The position numbers were made by a program, and so were the translations under genes. From an uncultured Collinsella sp. (GTDB taxonomy: Bacteria > Actinomycetota > Coriobacteriia > Coriobacteriales > Coriobacteriaceae): a stretch of 21,515 bases of DNA. The notes under the pieces are model-generated. The model was not told the origin of the DNA. It saw only the letters and a program-made list of their open reading frames with translations, and did not search any database. Shown here in pieces: positions 1 through 9,357 of the stretch. The stretch's first letter is position 1. Each line of letters opens with the position of its first letter. The DNA lies in contig CABUUB010000028.1 of NCBI GenBank assembly GCA_902494625.1, forward strand, positions 1-21,515, read 5' to 3'.

Positions 1-524
1 CTCCCCTTGCCCCAAAGGCGCAGCGTGCGTTCGGACCAAGCGATGGACTCCACATTGAGTGCTGCGAGCTCAGAGATACGAGCACCCGAGGCATAGAGCA
101 GCTCGAGCATCGCCGCATCGCGCAGTCCCGCGGGCGTCGAGGTATCAGGCGTCTTGAGCAGCGCCTCGACCTGCTGGGTCGTAAGGACGCCCGGCAGGTC
201 GCGCGGCAGCTTGGGCGATGCGATTGCCGAGACCGCATCACCCTCGACAATCCCCTCGGCAGTCATCCACCGATAGAGCGAGCGAATGGCAGACAGATGC
301 GCCGCAAGCGTTCGGGGAGCCACCTGTTCACGCGAAAGCTCGGCAAGATAGCGACGAATGGTGCGCACGTCGGCAGCGAAAGCATCGATATCCTCGCGCT
401 CGCACCAGGAAGCAAAGCGCTCCAGCCTCGAGCCATAGGCCGTCACCGTGTTGGGAGAAAGTCCCTCGACACGTGCGATATAGGCGATAAACGAGTCGAC
501 GGCATCGTACAGGTCAAAGGCTAT
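1..524 (-). CDS. xerC: Tyrosine recombinase XerC-like, C-terminal part beyond window
   Basis: This is the N-terminal 174 or so residues of a tyrosine recombinase of the XerC/XerD type, which resolves chromosome dimers at dif. The reverse strand gives the SAM-like DNA-binding domain (VEGLSPNTVTAYGSRLERF, then AAHLSAIRSLYRWM) and then the start of the catalytic domain, RDAAMLELLYASGARISEL, which carries the first catalytic Arg. A GKG turn that normally precedes the catalytic Lys lies at the window edge; the HxxR and Tyr motifs are outside. It is the last gene of the yraN-comM-dprA-trmFO unit. The frame is open only back to a TGA at 572-570 and has no ATG, GTG or TTG before the family's usual first helix. 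The best-placed start is AUA at 524-522, 9 nt after GGAGG (538-534) and overlapping the trmFO TAG. The fallback GTG at 446-444 would remove 26 residues of the domain. XerC versus XerD is not decided by sequence; the trmFO neighbour favours XerC. Confidence 0.85.
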   Translation of the reverse strand, partial: MAFDLYDAVDSFIAYIARVEGLSPNTVTAYGSRLERFASWCEREDIDAFAADVRTIRRYLAELSREQVAPRTLAAHLSAIRSLYRWMTAEGIVEGDAVSAIASPKLPRDLPGVLTTQQVEALLKTPDTSTPAGLRDAAMLELLYASGARISELAALNVESIAWSERTLRLWGKG

Positions 525-1864
525 GACCGGTCGCCTCCAAACAGATCGGGGCGAGTGGCCAGATAGGCATCAAGGGCCTCAAGCGCACGGTCCGCATAGG
601 CCTGGTAGCGGTCGCGCTTGCTGCGACGCTTACCGTCCTCGAGCGGCGGCACCAGGCCAAAGTTGACATGCATGGGCTGGTAGCCCACGGTGGCAGGATC
701 GGTCGCATAGCCCACGAGCGCGCCCAGGGCGCCCACGCGGGGCAACTCGACGCCCGCGGCACCGATAGCCTCGGCATAGGTGTTGAGCGCCGCGAGCAGA
801 CCGGTCGCCACGGCTTCCATGTACCCCTCGGTGCCGGTGATCTGACCGGCCAGGCGCACGCCGGTACCGGGCACGGCAAAGGTGCCATCGAGGACGTGCG
901 GGGCGTCGACAAAGGTATTACGGTGCATGACACCGTAGCGGAAGAACTCAGCGTTCTCCAGGCCCGGCACCATATGGAAGACGCGCTTCTGCTCGCCAAA
1001 GGTCAGGTTGGTCTGGAAGCCCACCAGATTATAAGCGGTCTTCTCCTTGTTCTCGGCACGCAGCTGAATCGCCGCCCAGGGGCGATGTCCGGTACGCGGG
1101 TCGGTGAGGCCGACGGGCTTCATGGCGCCAAAGCGAATGGCGTCCTTGCCGGTGCGTGCAACCTCCTCGGCAGGCTGGCAGGCCTGGAACAGATCGCCGC
1201 CCTCAAAATCCTTGAGCACCACGCGGTCGGCCGTGGTAAGCGCCTCGATAAAGGCCTCGTACTCCTCCTTGTTGAGCGGAGCGTTGAGATAGTCGCCACT
1301 CCCCTGCTCCTCGTAGCGCGACTGCGAGAACAGCACGTCCATATCGAGCGTGGAGGCATCGACGATCGGCGCCGCGGCATCGAAGAACGCAAGGGCGTCG
1401 CCACCGACGAGCTTCATGACCTCTTCGCTCAGCGCCGGCGAGCACAAGGGGCCGGCGGCAATGACCACGTGACCCTCGGGAATCTGCGTGACCTCGCCGT
1501 GAATGATCTCGATATTGGGACGGGCGGCAACCTCGGCCTCGACAAGCTCGGAAAACTTGACGCGGTCGACCGCCAAGGCACCACCGGCGGGAACAGCGGC
1601 GCGATGGGCGCAATCGAGCAGGACTGAACCCATGCGCTGGAGCTCGGCTTTTAGTAGGCCAGCAGCGGAATCTGGACGGGTCGACTTAAACGAATTGGAG
1701 CAGACGAGCTCTGCCAGGTGATCAGTATGGTGAGCCGGGGAGCTCACCTGGGGGCGCATCTCGCACAGCTTTACGGCAAACCCGCGGTCTGCCAGCTGGA
1801 TCGCGCATTCCGAACCCGCCAGACCGCCACCGATAACCGTCACCTGATCGAACTGCATCTGCAA
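521..1864 (-). CDS. trmFO: Methylenetetrahydrofolate-tRNA-(uracil-5-)-methyltransferase TrmFO
   Basis: Folate- and FAD-dependent enzyme that makes ribothymidine at U54 of the tRNA T-loop (EC 2.1.1.74), the alternative to SAM-dependent TrmA. The 447-residue product has the family's usual length. Visible features are the N-terminal FAD-binding Rossmann motif VIGGGLAGSECA (residues 10-21), CEMRP at 34-38, the first conserved Cys in LVCSNSFKS (C55), and the second Cys in LFQACQPAEEVARTG (C229), followed by the conserved FGAMKPVGL block. These match the two catalytic or substrate-contacting cysteines known in the family. The start ATG at 1864 follows AAAGG by 9 nt; a second ATG two codons in is also possible. 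It begins 8 nt after the dprA stop and its own TAG overlaps the presumed xerC start, so it is the fourth gene of the yraN operon. Confidence 0.97.
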   Translation of the reverse strand: MQMQFDQVTVIGGGLAGSECAIQLADRGFAVKLCEMRPQVSSPAHHTDHLAELVCSNSFKSTRPDSAAGLLKAELQRMGSVLLDCAHRAAVPAGGALAVDRVKFSELVEAEVAARPNIEIIHGEVTQIPEGHVVIAAGPLCSPALSEEVMKLVGGDALAFFDAAAPIVDASTLDMDVLFSQSRYEEQGSGDYLNAPLNKEEYEAFIEALTTADRVVLKDFEGGDLFQACQPAEEVARTGKDAIRFGAMKPVGLTDPRTGHRPWAAIQLRAENKEKTAYNLVGFQTNLTFGEQKRVFHMVPGLENAEFFRYGVMHRNTFVDAPHVLDGTFAVPGTGVRLAGQITGTEGYMEAVATGLLAALNTYAEAIGAAGVELPRVGALGALVGYATDPATVGYQPMHVNFGLVPPLEDGKRRSKRDRYQAYADRALEALDAYLATRPDLFGGDRS

Positions 1865-1872
1865 ACACCTTT

Positions 1873-2808
1873 CTAATTGACACGTTTTCCATTGTGACCG
1901 AAGGGCGTCTGGGCGTGAAGGGCAAACTTGGAGGGCGCATACCTTCCATCCATCATGCGCTCGATAAGGCCCTCGAGTTCAAGCGAACCCAAGAGTTTGA
2001 GTACGCCGACCGCATCGAGCGAGACGAGCGACGCAATGTCGTCGACCTTGAGCGGAGAGGCGATGAGCGCATGCATCACGGTCTGCTGTGTTGGATCCAG
2101 ATCGGCAATGCCGGGAGCATCGGGGCGCGAGTAGCGCAGGGTGCCGTAGATGCGTGAGATAGCCATCTCGATAGATTCCTCGTCGATGATGCAGCAGGCC
2201 CCGTTGGCGATGAGATAGTTGGTACCGCGCGACTCGGGAGACAAAATCGACCCCGGCACGGCAAGAAGTTCGCGCCCCAAATCCATAGCAGCCTCGGCTG
2301 TGGAAAACGTCCCGGAAGGCATACCCGCCTCGGATACAAAGAGGGCTTGCGACAGGGCCGCGATCACGCGATTCCGGCGCGGAAAGGCAAACTTGCGCGG
2401 ACCCATGCCCCACGGAGAGATCGACACGACCGCGCCACCCGTATCGAGCGTGCGCGTAATTAGCCCCGCGCTCGAACGCGGGTAGACCACGTCGGCGCCC
2501 GTCCCCAGCACCACGACGTGTTTGCCGCCGGCGTTGACCGCAGCCCAACCCGAGGCCTGGTCACAACCGACCGCGCCGCCCGAAACAACCGTCACTCCCG
2601 CCTCGACCGCAACCTTTGCCGCAAGCTCTGCCACGGCAAGACCATACGGCGAGGCCTTTCGCGCGCCGATGATGGAGAGCGCAGGCGTCGAAAGCGCCTC
2701 GGGGTTGCCGCGCACATAGAGCGTCTGAGGTACATCAGAAAGCTCCAAAACGGTCTCGGGATACAACGCGTCACCTGGATGCAGCTCGAAGGTCCCCTCG
2801 GCCATCAT
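1873..2808 (-). CDS. dprA: DNA-processing protein DprA (divergent signature)
   Basis: DprA (Smf) binds incoming single-stranded DNA during natural transformation and loads RecA. From the chosen start the protein is 311 residues. A Rossmann-like core runs from GARKASPYG (48-56) through VLGTGADVVYP (100-110), FPRRNRVIAALS (142-153), PSGTFSTAEAAMDLGRELLAVPGS (164-187) and RGTNYLIANGA (194-204). A C-terminal winged-helix domain (about 236-297) follows. There is no N-terminal SAM/HhH domain. The canonical SGxARGID signature is SGGAVGCDQ here, losing the usual Arg and Ile. The start ATG at 2808 overlaps the comM TGA and has GGAGG 6 nt upstream; the adjacent ATG at 2805 is equally plausible. Longer readings start inside comM with no family similarity. 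The comM neighbour supports a competence role. DprA family membership is clear; the exact activity is less certain. Confidence 0.92.
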   Translation of the reverse strand: MMAEGTFELHPGDALYPETVLELSDVPQTLYVRGNPEALSTPALSIIGARKASPYGLAVAELAAKVAVEAGVTVVSGGAVGCDQASGWAAVNAGGKHVVVLGTGADVVYPRSSAGLITRTLDTGGAVVSISPWGMGPRKFAFPRRNRVIAALSQALFVSEAGMPSGTFSTAEAAMDLGRELLAVPGSILSPESRGTNYLIANGACCIIDEESIEMAISRIYGTLRYSRPDAPGIADLDPTQQTVMHALIASPLKVDDIASLVSLDAVGVLKLLGSLELEGLIERMMDGRYAPSKFALHAQTPFGHNGKRVN

Positions 2809-4328
2809 TGGTCCCTCCTTCCCTGGTACATCGCCGCCTCGAGCACGTGGTCCTGCGTCACTTGCTCGCTCTCGGTGACGTCTGCGATCGTGCGCGCAAT
2901 GCGAACCAGGCGCACGATGCCACGCCCTGTGAGATGCGTGCGCTTCGACAGGCCGAGCACACACTTCTCCGCCGCATCATCGAGATCAAAGGTCGAAACG
3001 ACGCCGTCAATGGACCGCGTCTCGTCATCCTCGGCCTCGGCATCCGCATCGTCCATACGGGATTCGCGCCAAGCGCGAAAAGCGCGACCGCGCACAACGT
3101 AGTCACGTAACTCGGCCGACGACATACCCTCCGCGCCCTCGATAATCACCTGGGGATCGGGACGGGTCACATCGATCATCATGTCGATACGGTCGGCCAA
3201 AGGACCGCGCAGTTTAGACCGATAGCGCTCAACCATCGCCGCCGAGCAGCGACACGGTACCTCGCGATCGCCCAAAAAGCCGCAGGGGCAGGGATTGCTC
3301 GCAGCCAGCAGCTGAAAGCGCGACGGGAAGGTAAAGGCCCCGTCGACGCGTACGATCCTCACATAGCCGCGCTCGATGGGCTGACGCAGCGTCTGCAGTA
3401 CGCCCGTGGGAAACTCGGCAAGCTCGTCCAAAAAGAGCACGCCGCCATGAGCCAGGCTGATCTCACCCGGATGCACCGGGCGCCCTCCGCCAATAAGGCC
3501 CGCTGTCGAAATGCTGTGATGGGGGCTTCGAAACGGCCGATGACCTGCCAATAAGCCATCGATGTTCTCGCCCAAGACCGAATGGATGCACAGCGCCTCC
3601 TGCTGGTCCTCAACAGAAAGCTCAGGCAGGATGCCGGTCATACGGCGCGCAAGCATCGTCTTGCCCGATCCCGGGGACCCAATCATGAGCAAGCCGAGTT
3701 CTCCTGCCGCCGCCAGAGCCATGCCGCGTTTGGCAACCTCCTGCCCCAGCACGTCGGCATAGTCGAGTTCGGGCTCAAAAGTAGCCTCAACACCCTCGGA
3801 ATCCAGATAATGTCGCGCGGCATCGCCCATGCCGTGCGCAAGCTGAGACAGATGGTCGATAAAGCCGCAATCCACGCCCGCGAGTGGCACATGCTGGTCT
3901 GATCTGCCGGCGATAAAAGACAGCCCCATGTCGCGAGCCAGCAGCTGAAACGCCACCTCGCCCTTGACAGGAAGCACCGTACCGTCCAAGCCAAGCTCGC
4001 CGGCGATAAGACAACGATCGAGGTTGTCGCGGGGAATCTGCCCATCGGCCGCCAGAACCGCGATGGCGATGGGCAGATCAAAGCCGCTACCGGTCTTGCG
4101 AATATCGCCGGGTGCCAGATTGACCGTAATGCCCGAGCGTGGGATCTCGAACCCGGCGGAGCGCATCGCACAGCGAATGCGCCCGCGTGACTCCATCACC
4201 TCCATACTCGGGATGCCGAGCATCTGGATGCCCGGAACGCCGCCGGCAAGCGATACCTCGACCGTGACGGGAATCGCCTCGACACCTCGGATGCAGGCAG
4301 CGTGAACGGCAAACGTCTCAAACGCCAT
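2805..4328 (-). CDS. comM: YifB/ComM-family AAA+ ATPase (Mg-chelatase-like)
   Basis: ComM is a hexameric AAA+ helicase that extends heteroduplexes by branch migration during transformation. The 507-residue product has the standard layout: an N-terminal Lon-protease-like fold (about 1-170, with GIQMLGIPSMEVMESRGRI and ITVNLAPGDIRKTGSGFDLP), a Walker A motif GSPGSGKTM (217-225), the sensor-like FRSPHHSIS segment, a Walker B motif GGVLFLDELAEF (295-306), and a C-terminal Mg-chelatase-type lid domain. Four cysteines in NPCPCG (347, 349) and PCRC (359, 361) form the family's small Cys cluster. ATG at 4328 overlaps the yraN TGA (TGATG) and follows AGGTG; the GTG one codon upstream is an alternative. 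Longer readings overlap yraN and are rejected. Its own TGA overlaps the dprA start, so translation of the three genes is probably coupled. Confidence 0.95.
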   Translation of the reverse strand: MAFETFAVHAACIRGVEAIPVTVEVSLAGGVPGIQMLGIPSMEVMESRGRIRCAMRSAGFEIPRSGITVNLAPGDIRKTGSGFDLPIAIAVLAADGQIPRDNLDRCLIAGELGLDGTVLPVKGEVAFQLLARDMGLSFIAGRSDQHVPLAGVDCGFIDHLSQLAHGMGDAARHYLDSEGVEATFEPELDYADVLGQEVAKRGMALAAAGELGLLMIGSPGSGKTMLARRMTGILPELSVEDQQEALCIHSVLGENIDGLLAGHRPFRSPHHSISTAGLIGGGRPVHPGEISLAHGGVLFLDELAEFPTGVLQTLRQPIERGYVRIVRVDGAFTFPSRFQLLAASNPCPCGFLGDREVPCRCSAAMVERYRSKLRGPLADRIDMMIDVTRPDPQVIIEGAEGMSSAELRDYVVRGRAFRAWRESRMDDADAEAEDDETRSIDGVVSTFDLDDAAEKCVLGLSKRTHLTGRGIVRLVRIARTIADVTESEQVTQDHVLEAAMYQGRRDQ

Positions 4329-4813
4329 CACGACACCTGCCAATCGAACGCGTTGTACTGATGCTCGATCTCGGCGATATGCCCGCCGCGAATGGTGACA
4401 CCCACGGCATCGAAGCGAATCGCCTTGAGCGGATAATGCTCCATAAGATAGCAACTTGCGATGCGGCGGTAGCGGCGTTGCTTTTGGGCGTCCACGGCCT
4501 CCTCGGGAAAGACCCGCGTGGTGCAATCCAGGGCGACGCGTCTGGTCTTGACCTCGGCCATCACCACGGCATCGTCGAGCTCATCGAGCAGCACCAGATC
4601 GGCCTCGCCCTCGGTGCAACGATAACCCTGTTCCAGCAAGGTGTAGCCGCGCTCGTTAAAGTAGTCGATGGTGATCAGCTCGCCCAGCATACCCAGCTCG
4701 CGGGGGCTGAGCCCCTTGATAAACTCGGGCGTCATCGCCCCGCAGTCGAGCTCACCGTTTTCCCAACGCTCCTTGAGCTGCTGTGTCTTGCTCTTTTTGC
4801 TTGCGGCACTCAT
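4328..4813 (-). CDS. yraN: YraN/UPF0102-family putative endonuclease
   Basis: Small PD-(D/E)XK-like nuclease-fold protein of the UPF0102 family, almost always found between rnhB and comM/dprA; its biochemical role is unsettled. The 161-residue product has the family core: LGMLGELITIDYFNERGYTLLEQ, then YRCTEGEADLVLLDE and VVMAEVKTRR. The catalytic-type Glu of LGELI, the Asp of GEADLV and the E-x-K of AEVKTR are all present. It carries about 45 residues before the core, a Lys/Gln/Glu-rich leader. ATG at 4813 was chosen because AAAGGAG sits 5 nt upstream; the longer open frame to 4903 has no such signal and would run through the structured leader. It is the first gene of the yraN-comM-dprA-trmFO-xerC operon and starts about 100 nt after the terminator that ends rnhB. 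Confidence 0.9.
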   Translation of the reverse strand: MSAASKKSKTQQLKERWENGELDCGAMTPEFIKGLSPRELGMLGELITIDYFNERGYTLLEQGYRCTEGEADLVLLDELDDAVVMAEVKTRRVALDCTTRVFPEEAVDAQKQRRYRRIASCYLMEHYPLKAIRFDAVGVTIRGGHIAEIEHQYNAFDWQVS

Positions 4814-4825
4814 GGGGTCTCCTTT

Positions 4826-4871
4826 CCCGCACACTGCAGTGCCCCGATGATGAGGGCACCTTTCATGCGGG
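4826..4871 (-). promoter_or_regulatory. Structured leader upstream of yraN (nested hairpins)
   Basis: Read on the minus strand, an outer stem CCCGCA (4871-4866) pairs perfectly with TGCGGG (4831-4826). It encloses an inner hairpin GTGCCC (4859-4854) / GGGCAC (4844-4839) with a 9-nt loop. A 10-bp palindrome CACTGCAGTG lies at 4832-4841. The structure ends directly before the AAAGGAG ribosome binding site of yraN. This could be a translation- or attenuation-type control element for the competence operon. No known riboswitch family was recognised, and the function is inference. Confidence 0.4.
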
Positions 4872-4872
4872 T

Positions 4873-4901
4873 AAGTACCGGAAGCTAACCAAAAGCTGAC
4901 C
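4873..4901 (-). repeat. Three 11-bp-phased short repeats upstream of yraN
   Basis: On the plus strand the units AAGTACC (4873-4879), AAGCTAACC (4882-4890) and AAGCTGACC (4893-4901) end at exactly 11-bp intervals, one helical turn apart. On the transcribed strand they read GGTCAGCTT, GGTTAGCTT and GGTACTT. They lie between the rnhB terminator and the structured yraN leader, where the operon promoter should be; no convincing -35/-10 pair was found. A regulator binding one DNA face is a possible explanation. Chance is not excluded because the units are short. Confidence 0.35.
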
Positions 4902-4911
4902 AAATGCCGTC

Positions 4912-4953
4912 AAAAAACGGGCCGTACGCAGCAATGTTGTTGCATACGGCCCG
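4912..4953 (-). terminator. Rho-independent terminator after rnhB
   Basis: A 13-bp inverted repeat (4918-4930 with 4941-4953, one G-U position) with a 10-nt loop is followed on the minus strand by six Ts (4917-4912). It starts about 50 nt after the rnhB stop and has the classic shape. It separates the rplS/rnhB unit from the yraN operon. Confidence 0.93.
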
Positions 4954-5002
4954 CTACCAGCAGGTTTATAAAACCCCAGAAGTCCCTGTCTCCACAATTG
5001 AC

Positions 5003-5791
5003 CTAGAAAAGTCGCTCAGTCTGCAGAAAGTTTCCGCAAAAGCTCACGCGGTGCAGAGGACAAAGTCCATGTTTGCGAATGGCCTCGATATGCTCGGGGC
5101 TCGCATAGCCCTTCGACTCGGCCAGATGGTACTCGGGATACTCGGCGTCGTACTCGACCATCATCTCGTCACGCGTGACCTTGGCCATGATGGACGCCGC
5201 GGCGATGCAGGCGATCTTGGCATCGCCCTTCACCACATCGCGCTCGTTGGGAACGGCACCCAAAGGATTACCGTCCATGAGGACGCAGTCGGGTTCAAGC
5301 CCCGTATCGGCCACGGCACCCGCAACGGCGGTACGGATAGCGCGGGCCATACCCATCTCATCGATATCTGCAGGAGCGATATGGCAAAAGCCGATGGCAG
5401 TCGCCACCTCGGAAATCTTCACAGAGAGCAACTCGCGGCGCGCGGGCGTGAGCTTTTTGGAATCGTTGATACCCCAGACGCGCGGCTCCATAGGAAGACA
5501 GACGGCGCATACCGTCAAAGGACCGGCCACCGATCCGCGACCCACCTCGTCGACACCAACGACCACCCCATCGCCGCCAAGCTCATGCATAAGCTCGTAC
5601 ATGTCATTGACGCGCTCGCGCTCGGCAACCTCTTTGGAATGGCGTTTGAGGGCGCGTTCACAAGCCTTGATCACCTGCTGGCGCGGATCCTCGCGATAAT
5701 GCTCCACGAGGGCGGGAATCTCCTCAAACGTGGCGCTCGCCAACTCACCGGCAACCTGCGATGCCGAAACCGAGCTCGTCATGTTGGCCAT
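5003..5791 (-). CDS. rnhB: Ribonuclease HII
   Basis: Cleaves the RNA strand of RNA-DNA hybrids and starts removal of single ribonucleotides from DNA (EC 3.1.26.4). The 262-residue product has the type-2 RNase H core: VVGVDEVGRGSVAGPL with the first two acidic residues (D81, E82), INDSKKLT (108-115), LMDGNP with D173, and the KGDAKIACIAAASIMAKVTRD block (188-208). About 75 residues precede the core, an extension seen in several Gram-positive RNase HII proteins. ATG at 5791 is chosen because AGGAGG lies 7 nt upstream; the upstream ATG (MQGG) would place that ribosome binding site inside the gene. Only about 28 nt separate the start from the rplS terminator, so expression probably depends on readthrough or on a promoter overlapping that terminator. 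The gene ends at a second strong terminator. Confidence 0.97.
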   Translation of the reverse strand: MANMTSSVSASQVAGELASATFEEIPALVEHYREDPRQQVIKACERALKRHSKEVAERERVNDMYELMHELGGDGVVVGVDEVGRGSVAGPLTVCAVCLPMEPRVWGINDSKKLTPARRELLSVKISEVATAIGFCHIAPADIDEMGMARAIRTAVAGAVADTGLEPDCVLMDGNPLGAVPNERDVVKGDAKIACIAAASIMAKVTRDEMMVEYDAEYPEYHLAESKGYASPEHIEAIRKHGLCPLHRVSFCGNFLQTERLF

Positions 5792-5819
5792 ACCAGGCCC
5801 TCCTTGCATGCAAATCAGA

Positions 5820-5850
5820 TAAAAAGAAGGGCCACCCGAAGGTGGCCCTT
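5820..5850 (-). terminator. Rho-independent terminator after rplS (UUCG tetraloop)
   Basis: A perfect 10-bp stem, AAGGGCCACC with GGTGGCCCTT (5827-5836 / 5841-5850), closes a 4-nt loop that reads UUCG between C and G in the minus-strand RNA, the very stable cUUCGg tetraloop. It is followed by CTTTTTA. It lies 34 nt after the rplS stop and ends about 28 nt before the rnhB start. Confidence 0.95.
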
Positions 5851-5884
5851 GTGTCCAAAGGAGTGGACAGACGCTGCAATCTTC

Positions 5885-6226
5885 TTAGCGCTTCTCGGGG
5901 ATGCGAGCAGCCTTGCCCACCTTGTCGCGGAGGTAGTACAGCTTGGCGCGACGGACGCGACCATGACGAACGACCTCGAGCTTGGCGATCTTGGGGCTGT
6001 GAAGCGGGAAGGTACGCTCAACACCGACACCGAAGGACATCTTGCGGACGGTGAAGGTCTCGCGGGCACCGGCGCCGGCCATGCGGATGACGTCGCCCTG
6101 GAAGACCTGGATGCGCTCGCGGTCGCCTTCCTTAATGCGGTAGTGAACCTTGACGTTGTCGGCGACGCGAACCTGAGGAATGTCCTCGCGGATCTGCTGA
6201 CGCTCGATTGCGCGGATGTAATCCAT
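5885..6226 (-). CDS. rplS: 50S ribosomal protein L19
   Basis: Structural protein at the 30S-50S interface. The 113-residue product is typical in length and matches along its whole length: IPQVRVADNVKVHYRIKEGDRERIQVFQGDVI, then the FTVRKMSFGVGVERTFPLHSP core and the basic end VRRAKLYYLRDKVGKAARI. ATG at 6226 is chosen over TTG at 6232 because TAAGGA stands 7 nt before it and the protein then starts MDYIRAIE, as is usual. In many bacteria rplS directly follows trmD; here trmD is about 7.7 kb upstream, with lepB, glyQS, ppsR and ppdK between, and rplS has its own promoter and a hairpin leader. Confidence 0.98.
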   Translation of the reverse strand: MDYIRAIERQQIREDIPQVRVADNVKVHYRIKEGDRERIQVFQGDVIRMAGAGARETFTVRKMSFGVGVERTFPLHSPKIAKLEVVRHGRVRRAKLYYLRDKVGKAARIPEKR

Positions 6227-6250
6227 GTGCAATTCCTTACTCTTCTAGAG

Positions 6251-6274
6251 GTGCCGTACCACCTTGGCCGGCAC
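6251..6274 (-). promoter_or_regulatory. Hairpin in the rplS leader, possible autoregulatory element
   Basis: In the minus-strand RNA, GUGCCG (6274-6269) pairs with CGGCAC (6256-6251). A further GCC/GGU three-pair stem lies inside, with one bulged A (6257) and a 5-nt AAGGU loop. It falls in the roughly 60-nt leader between the predicted transcription start and the rplS ribosome binding site. L19 leaders with autoregulation are known in some bacteria; equivalence to them is not established here. Confidence 0.4.
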
Positions 6275-6295
6275 GTAGTTGAACAAACGTATTCG

Positions 6296-6323
6296 AGTAT
6301 ACACGCGCGGGTTTCTGCTGCAA
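6296..6323 (-). promoter_or_regulatory. Predicted sigma-70-type promoter of rplS
   Basis: On the minus strand TTGCAG (6323-6318) is separated by 16 nt from TATACT (6301-6296). Both boxes are close to consensus, and the site lies 70 nt upstream of the rplS start and downstream of the ppdK terminator. Confidence 0.7.
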
Positions 6324-6362
6324 GAACAATTTTTTACGCAGACAAAAAGACAAAACCCGCAC

Positions 6363-6397
6363 ATGATAACCGCCCGCCTCGAGAATGAGACGGGCGG
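6363..6397 (-). terminator. Probable terminator after ppdK
   Basis: CCGCCCG (6370-6376) and CGGGCGG (6391-6397) form a perfect 7-bp stem, extended by three more pairs across one mismatch, 40 nt after the ppdK stop. The following minus-strand run TTATCAT is only weakly U-rich, so termination may be partial. Confidence 0.6.
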
Positions 6398-6436
6398 CAT
6401 GAAGGGGGGCTACGCTAGGCGTCTAGACCCAAAACG

Positions 6437-9187
<2,751 letters not shown>

Positions 9188-9203
9188 GATACTTCCCCTT
9201 CCA

Positions 9204-9217
9204 TGCGCTTACGCGCA
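9204..9217 (-). repeat. GUAA-loop hairpin before ppdK (copy A)
   Basis: The minus-strand RNA reads UGCGC-GUAA-GCGCA, a 5-bp stem with a GNRA-type tetraloop, ending 16 nt before the ppdK GTG and just ahead of its ribosome binding site. An identical 14-mer in the same orientation precedes ppsR at 10318-10331. Confidence 0.6.
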
Positions 9218-9262
9218 CGACCGTGGTAACGAATCGACCCGCCGGATGCGGGCCGTGAGGGA

Positions 9263-9292
9263 ACTATACGGCCGGATTTGAACGGGCTTGAG
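9263..9292 (-). promoter_or_regulatory. Probable ppdK promoter (-10 TATAGT, weak -35)
   Basis: TATAGT lies at 9268-9263 on the minus strand, about 75 nt upstream of the GTG start. At 17-18 nt spacing the -35 position holds only TCAAGC/CTCAAG, a poor match, which would fit an activator-dependent promoter. The transcription start is inferred near 9256. Confidence 0.45.
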
Positions 9293-9309
9293 CAGAGGAT
9301 ACGCGGTTT

Positions 9310-9357
9310 GGTAAACGTGCTAAAACTGGCGGTAAACGGTAGGTAAAGTTGGTTACC
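9310..9357 (-). repeat. Phased GGTAAAC-type repeats upstream of ppdK promoter
   Basis: On the plus strand GGTAAACG occurs at 9310-9317 and 9331-9338, then GGTAAAG at 9342-9348 and GGTTACC at 9351-9357. Start-to-start distances of 21 and 11 bp are two turns and one turn of the helix. The last two units also form an inverted repeat, GGTAA-6 nt-TTACC. The array would sit at about -53 to -100 from the inferred ppdK start site, a normal place for activator binding. No regulator is identified. Confidence 0.45.

Noticed and set aside
4904..4909. TTGACG next to the rnhB terminator as a -35 box for yraN
   Set aside because: The only partner box, TTAGCT, is 19 nt away and poor.
6306..6360. GCGGGTTT/AAACCCGC inverted repeat around the rplS promoter as a terminator
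   Set aside because: The spacing is long, it overlaps a good promoter, and no U run follows on the minus strand.
4904..6388. A 494-codon plus-strand open frame across rnhB and rplS
   Set aside because: It runs through two terminators and opposite two certain genes; its translation is compositionally biased.
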